Positions 31,965-32,202 of a DNA stretch of 32,202 nucleotides are shown here, piece by piece. Numbering within the stretch: position 1 is the stretch's first letter; the number at the start of each line of letters is the position of its first letter. Below the pieces are notes generated by a model. That model worked only from the letters and a program-made list of their open reading frames with translations. It did not search any database and was not told where the DNA came from. This stretch comes from Acidobacteriota bacterium (GTDB lineage: Bacteria; Acidobacteriota; Blastocatellia; Pyrinomonadales; Pyrinomonadaceae), in assembly GCA_029781855.1 (NCBI GenBank), contig JAKOVX010000082.1:1-32202 (forward strand). The letters run 5' to 3'. Position numbers and translations under genes: made by a program.

Positions 31965-32202
31965 ATGAGCATTCCTTCATTTGACGAGATCATCGAACCG
32001 AACGACCAGACCATCGCGAGAGATGCGTCGCTCAAGGCAATTTCCGCTCTTGTCGGAAATGTGTATCCGAATAAGTTCGCACGAACCAACGTGAGCGGCG
32101 GCGAGGACACGATCTCCGCGCTGAAGCATTTCGAGAAGGTCGCCAGCGTCGAATCACGAATGGCAGAGATCAAGGCCGGCCTTGGCGAAGGTGAACGTCC
32201 GC
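31965..32202 (+). CDS. lysS: Probable lysyl-tRNA synthetase, N-terminus (partial)
   Basis: The open frame starts with ATG at 31965 and runs off the right edge after 79 codons. The first part (SIPSFDEIIEPNDQTIARDASL) is not diagnostic, but VYPNKFARTNVSGGEDTI, followed by ALKHFEKVAS, resembles the class II LysS segment 'YPNKF-x-R-T-x-T' at the start of its anticodon-binding domain. That segment normally lies near residue 30-50, as here. If correct it charges tRNA-Lys. It follows a purine-rich repeat that probably gives the ribosome binding site. Confidence 0.6.
   Translation, partial: MSIPSFDEIIEPNDQTIARDASLKAISALVGNVYPNKFARTNVSGGEDTISALKHFEKVASVESRMAEIKAGLGEGERP

Overview
The window looks like a chromosomal segment of an acidobacterium, most likely class Blastocatellia (Pyrinomonadales-like). 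This is an inference from gene content: an Oar-like TonB-dependent receptor with an N-terminal carboxypeptidase-regulatory domain, many small secreted proteins of LolA-like or unknown fold, zinc-ribbon membrane proteins, a GxxExxY protein, a DUF4920 protein and a C-terminal FG-GAP-like tail. GC content is moderate and base use is fairly even. I see no prophage, CRISPR array, rRNA or tRNA. Housekeeping genes (typA, trmL, dusB, mfd, probable lysS) are spread through the window, which argues for core chromosome with small accessory insertions.

Layout. 1-1511: tail of a secreted protein, a non-coding stretch with a 12-bp hairpin, a zinc-ribbon membrane protein, then about 500 non-coding bases holding five 22-bp repeats in exact register. 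1512-7047 (minus): carboxypeptidase-regulatory protein overlapping a sugar-nucleotide epimerase, a lysozyme-like protein, and a secreted S9 peptidase paired with a P4-type acid phosphatase. 7093-9297: a small acidic protein, then a minus-strand group of VOC protein, DinB, ArsR-type regulator and SRPBCC protein; the last three form a tight operon whose promoter carries a perfect palindrome between -35 and -10. 9318-13101: typA with its terminator, an atypical SDR, a two-BON-domain periplasmic protein, and trmL.

13271-16313 (plus): two secreted proteins, an ECF-type sigma factor and an overlapping single-pass PDZ protein that is probably its membrane regulator. 16289-17813 (minus): three genes joined by ATGA overlaps, ending in what looks like a truncated LolA-like gene. 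17865-20111 (plus): YtcJ-like amidohydrolase and a DUF4920 protein. 20193-23081 (minus): the TonB-dependent receptor-like protein with its own promoter. 23361-25797 (plus): dusB, a LolA-like protein and a small repeat-containing secreted protein in one operon. 25849-31238: SurA-like chaperone, a zinc-ribbon membrane protein with a HEAKH motif, and mfd.

31239-32202: a GxxExxY gene bracketed by copies of a purine-rich CGCAGAG-type repeat, with a third copy directly before the start of probable lysS. The most unusual items are the 22-bp array at 1282-1391 and the repeat-flanked GxxExxY unit at 31416-31959. Promoters and bidirectional terminators are well formed at several gene boundaries. All functional statements rest on motif recognition by eye; no database search was run.
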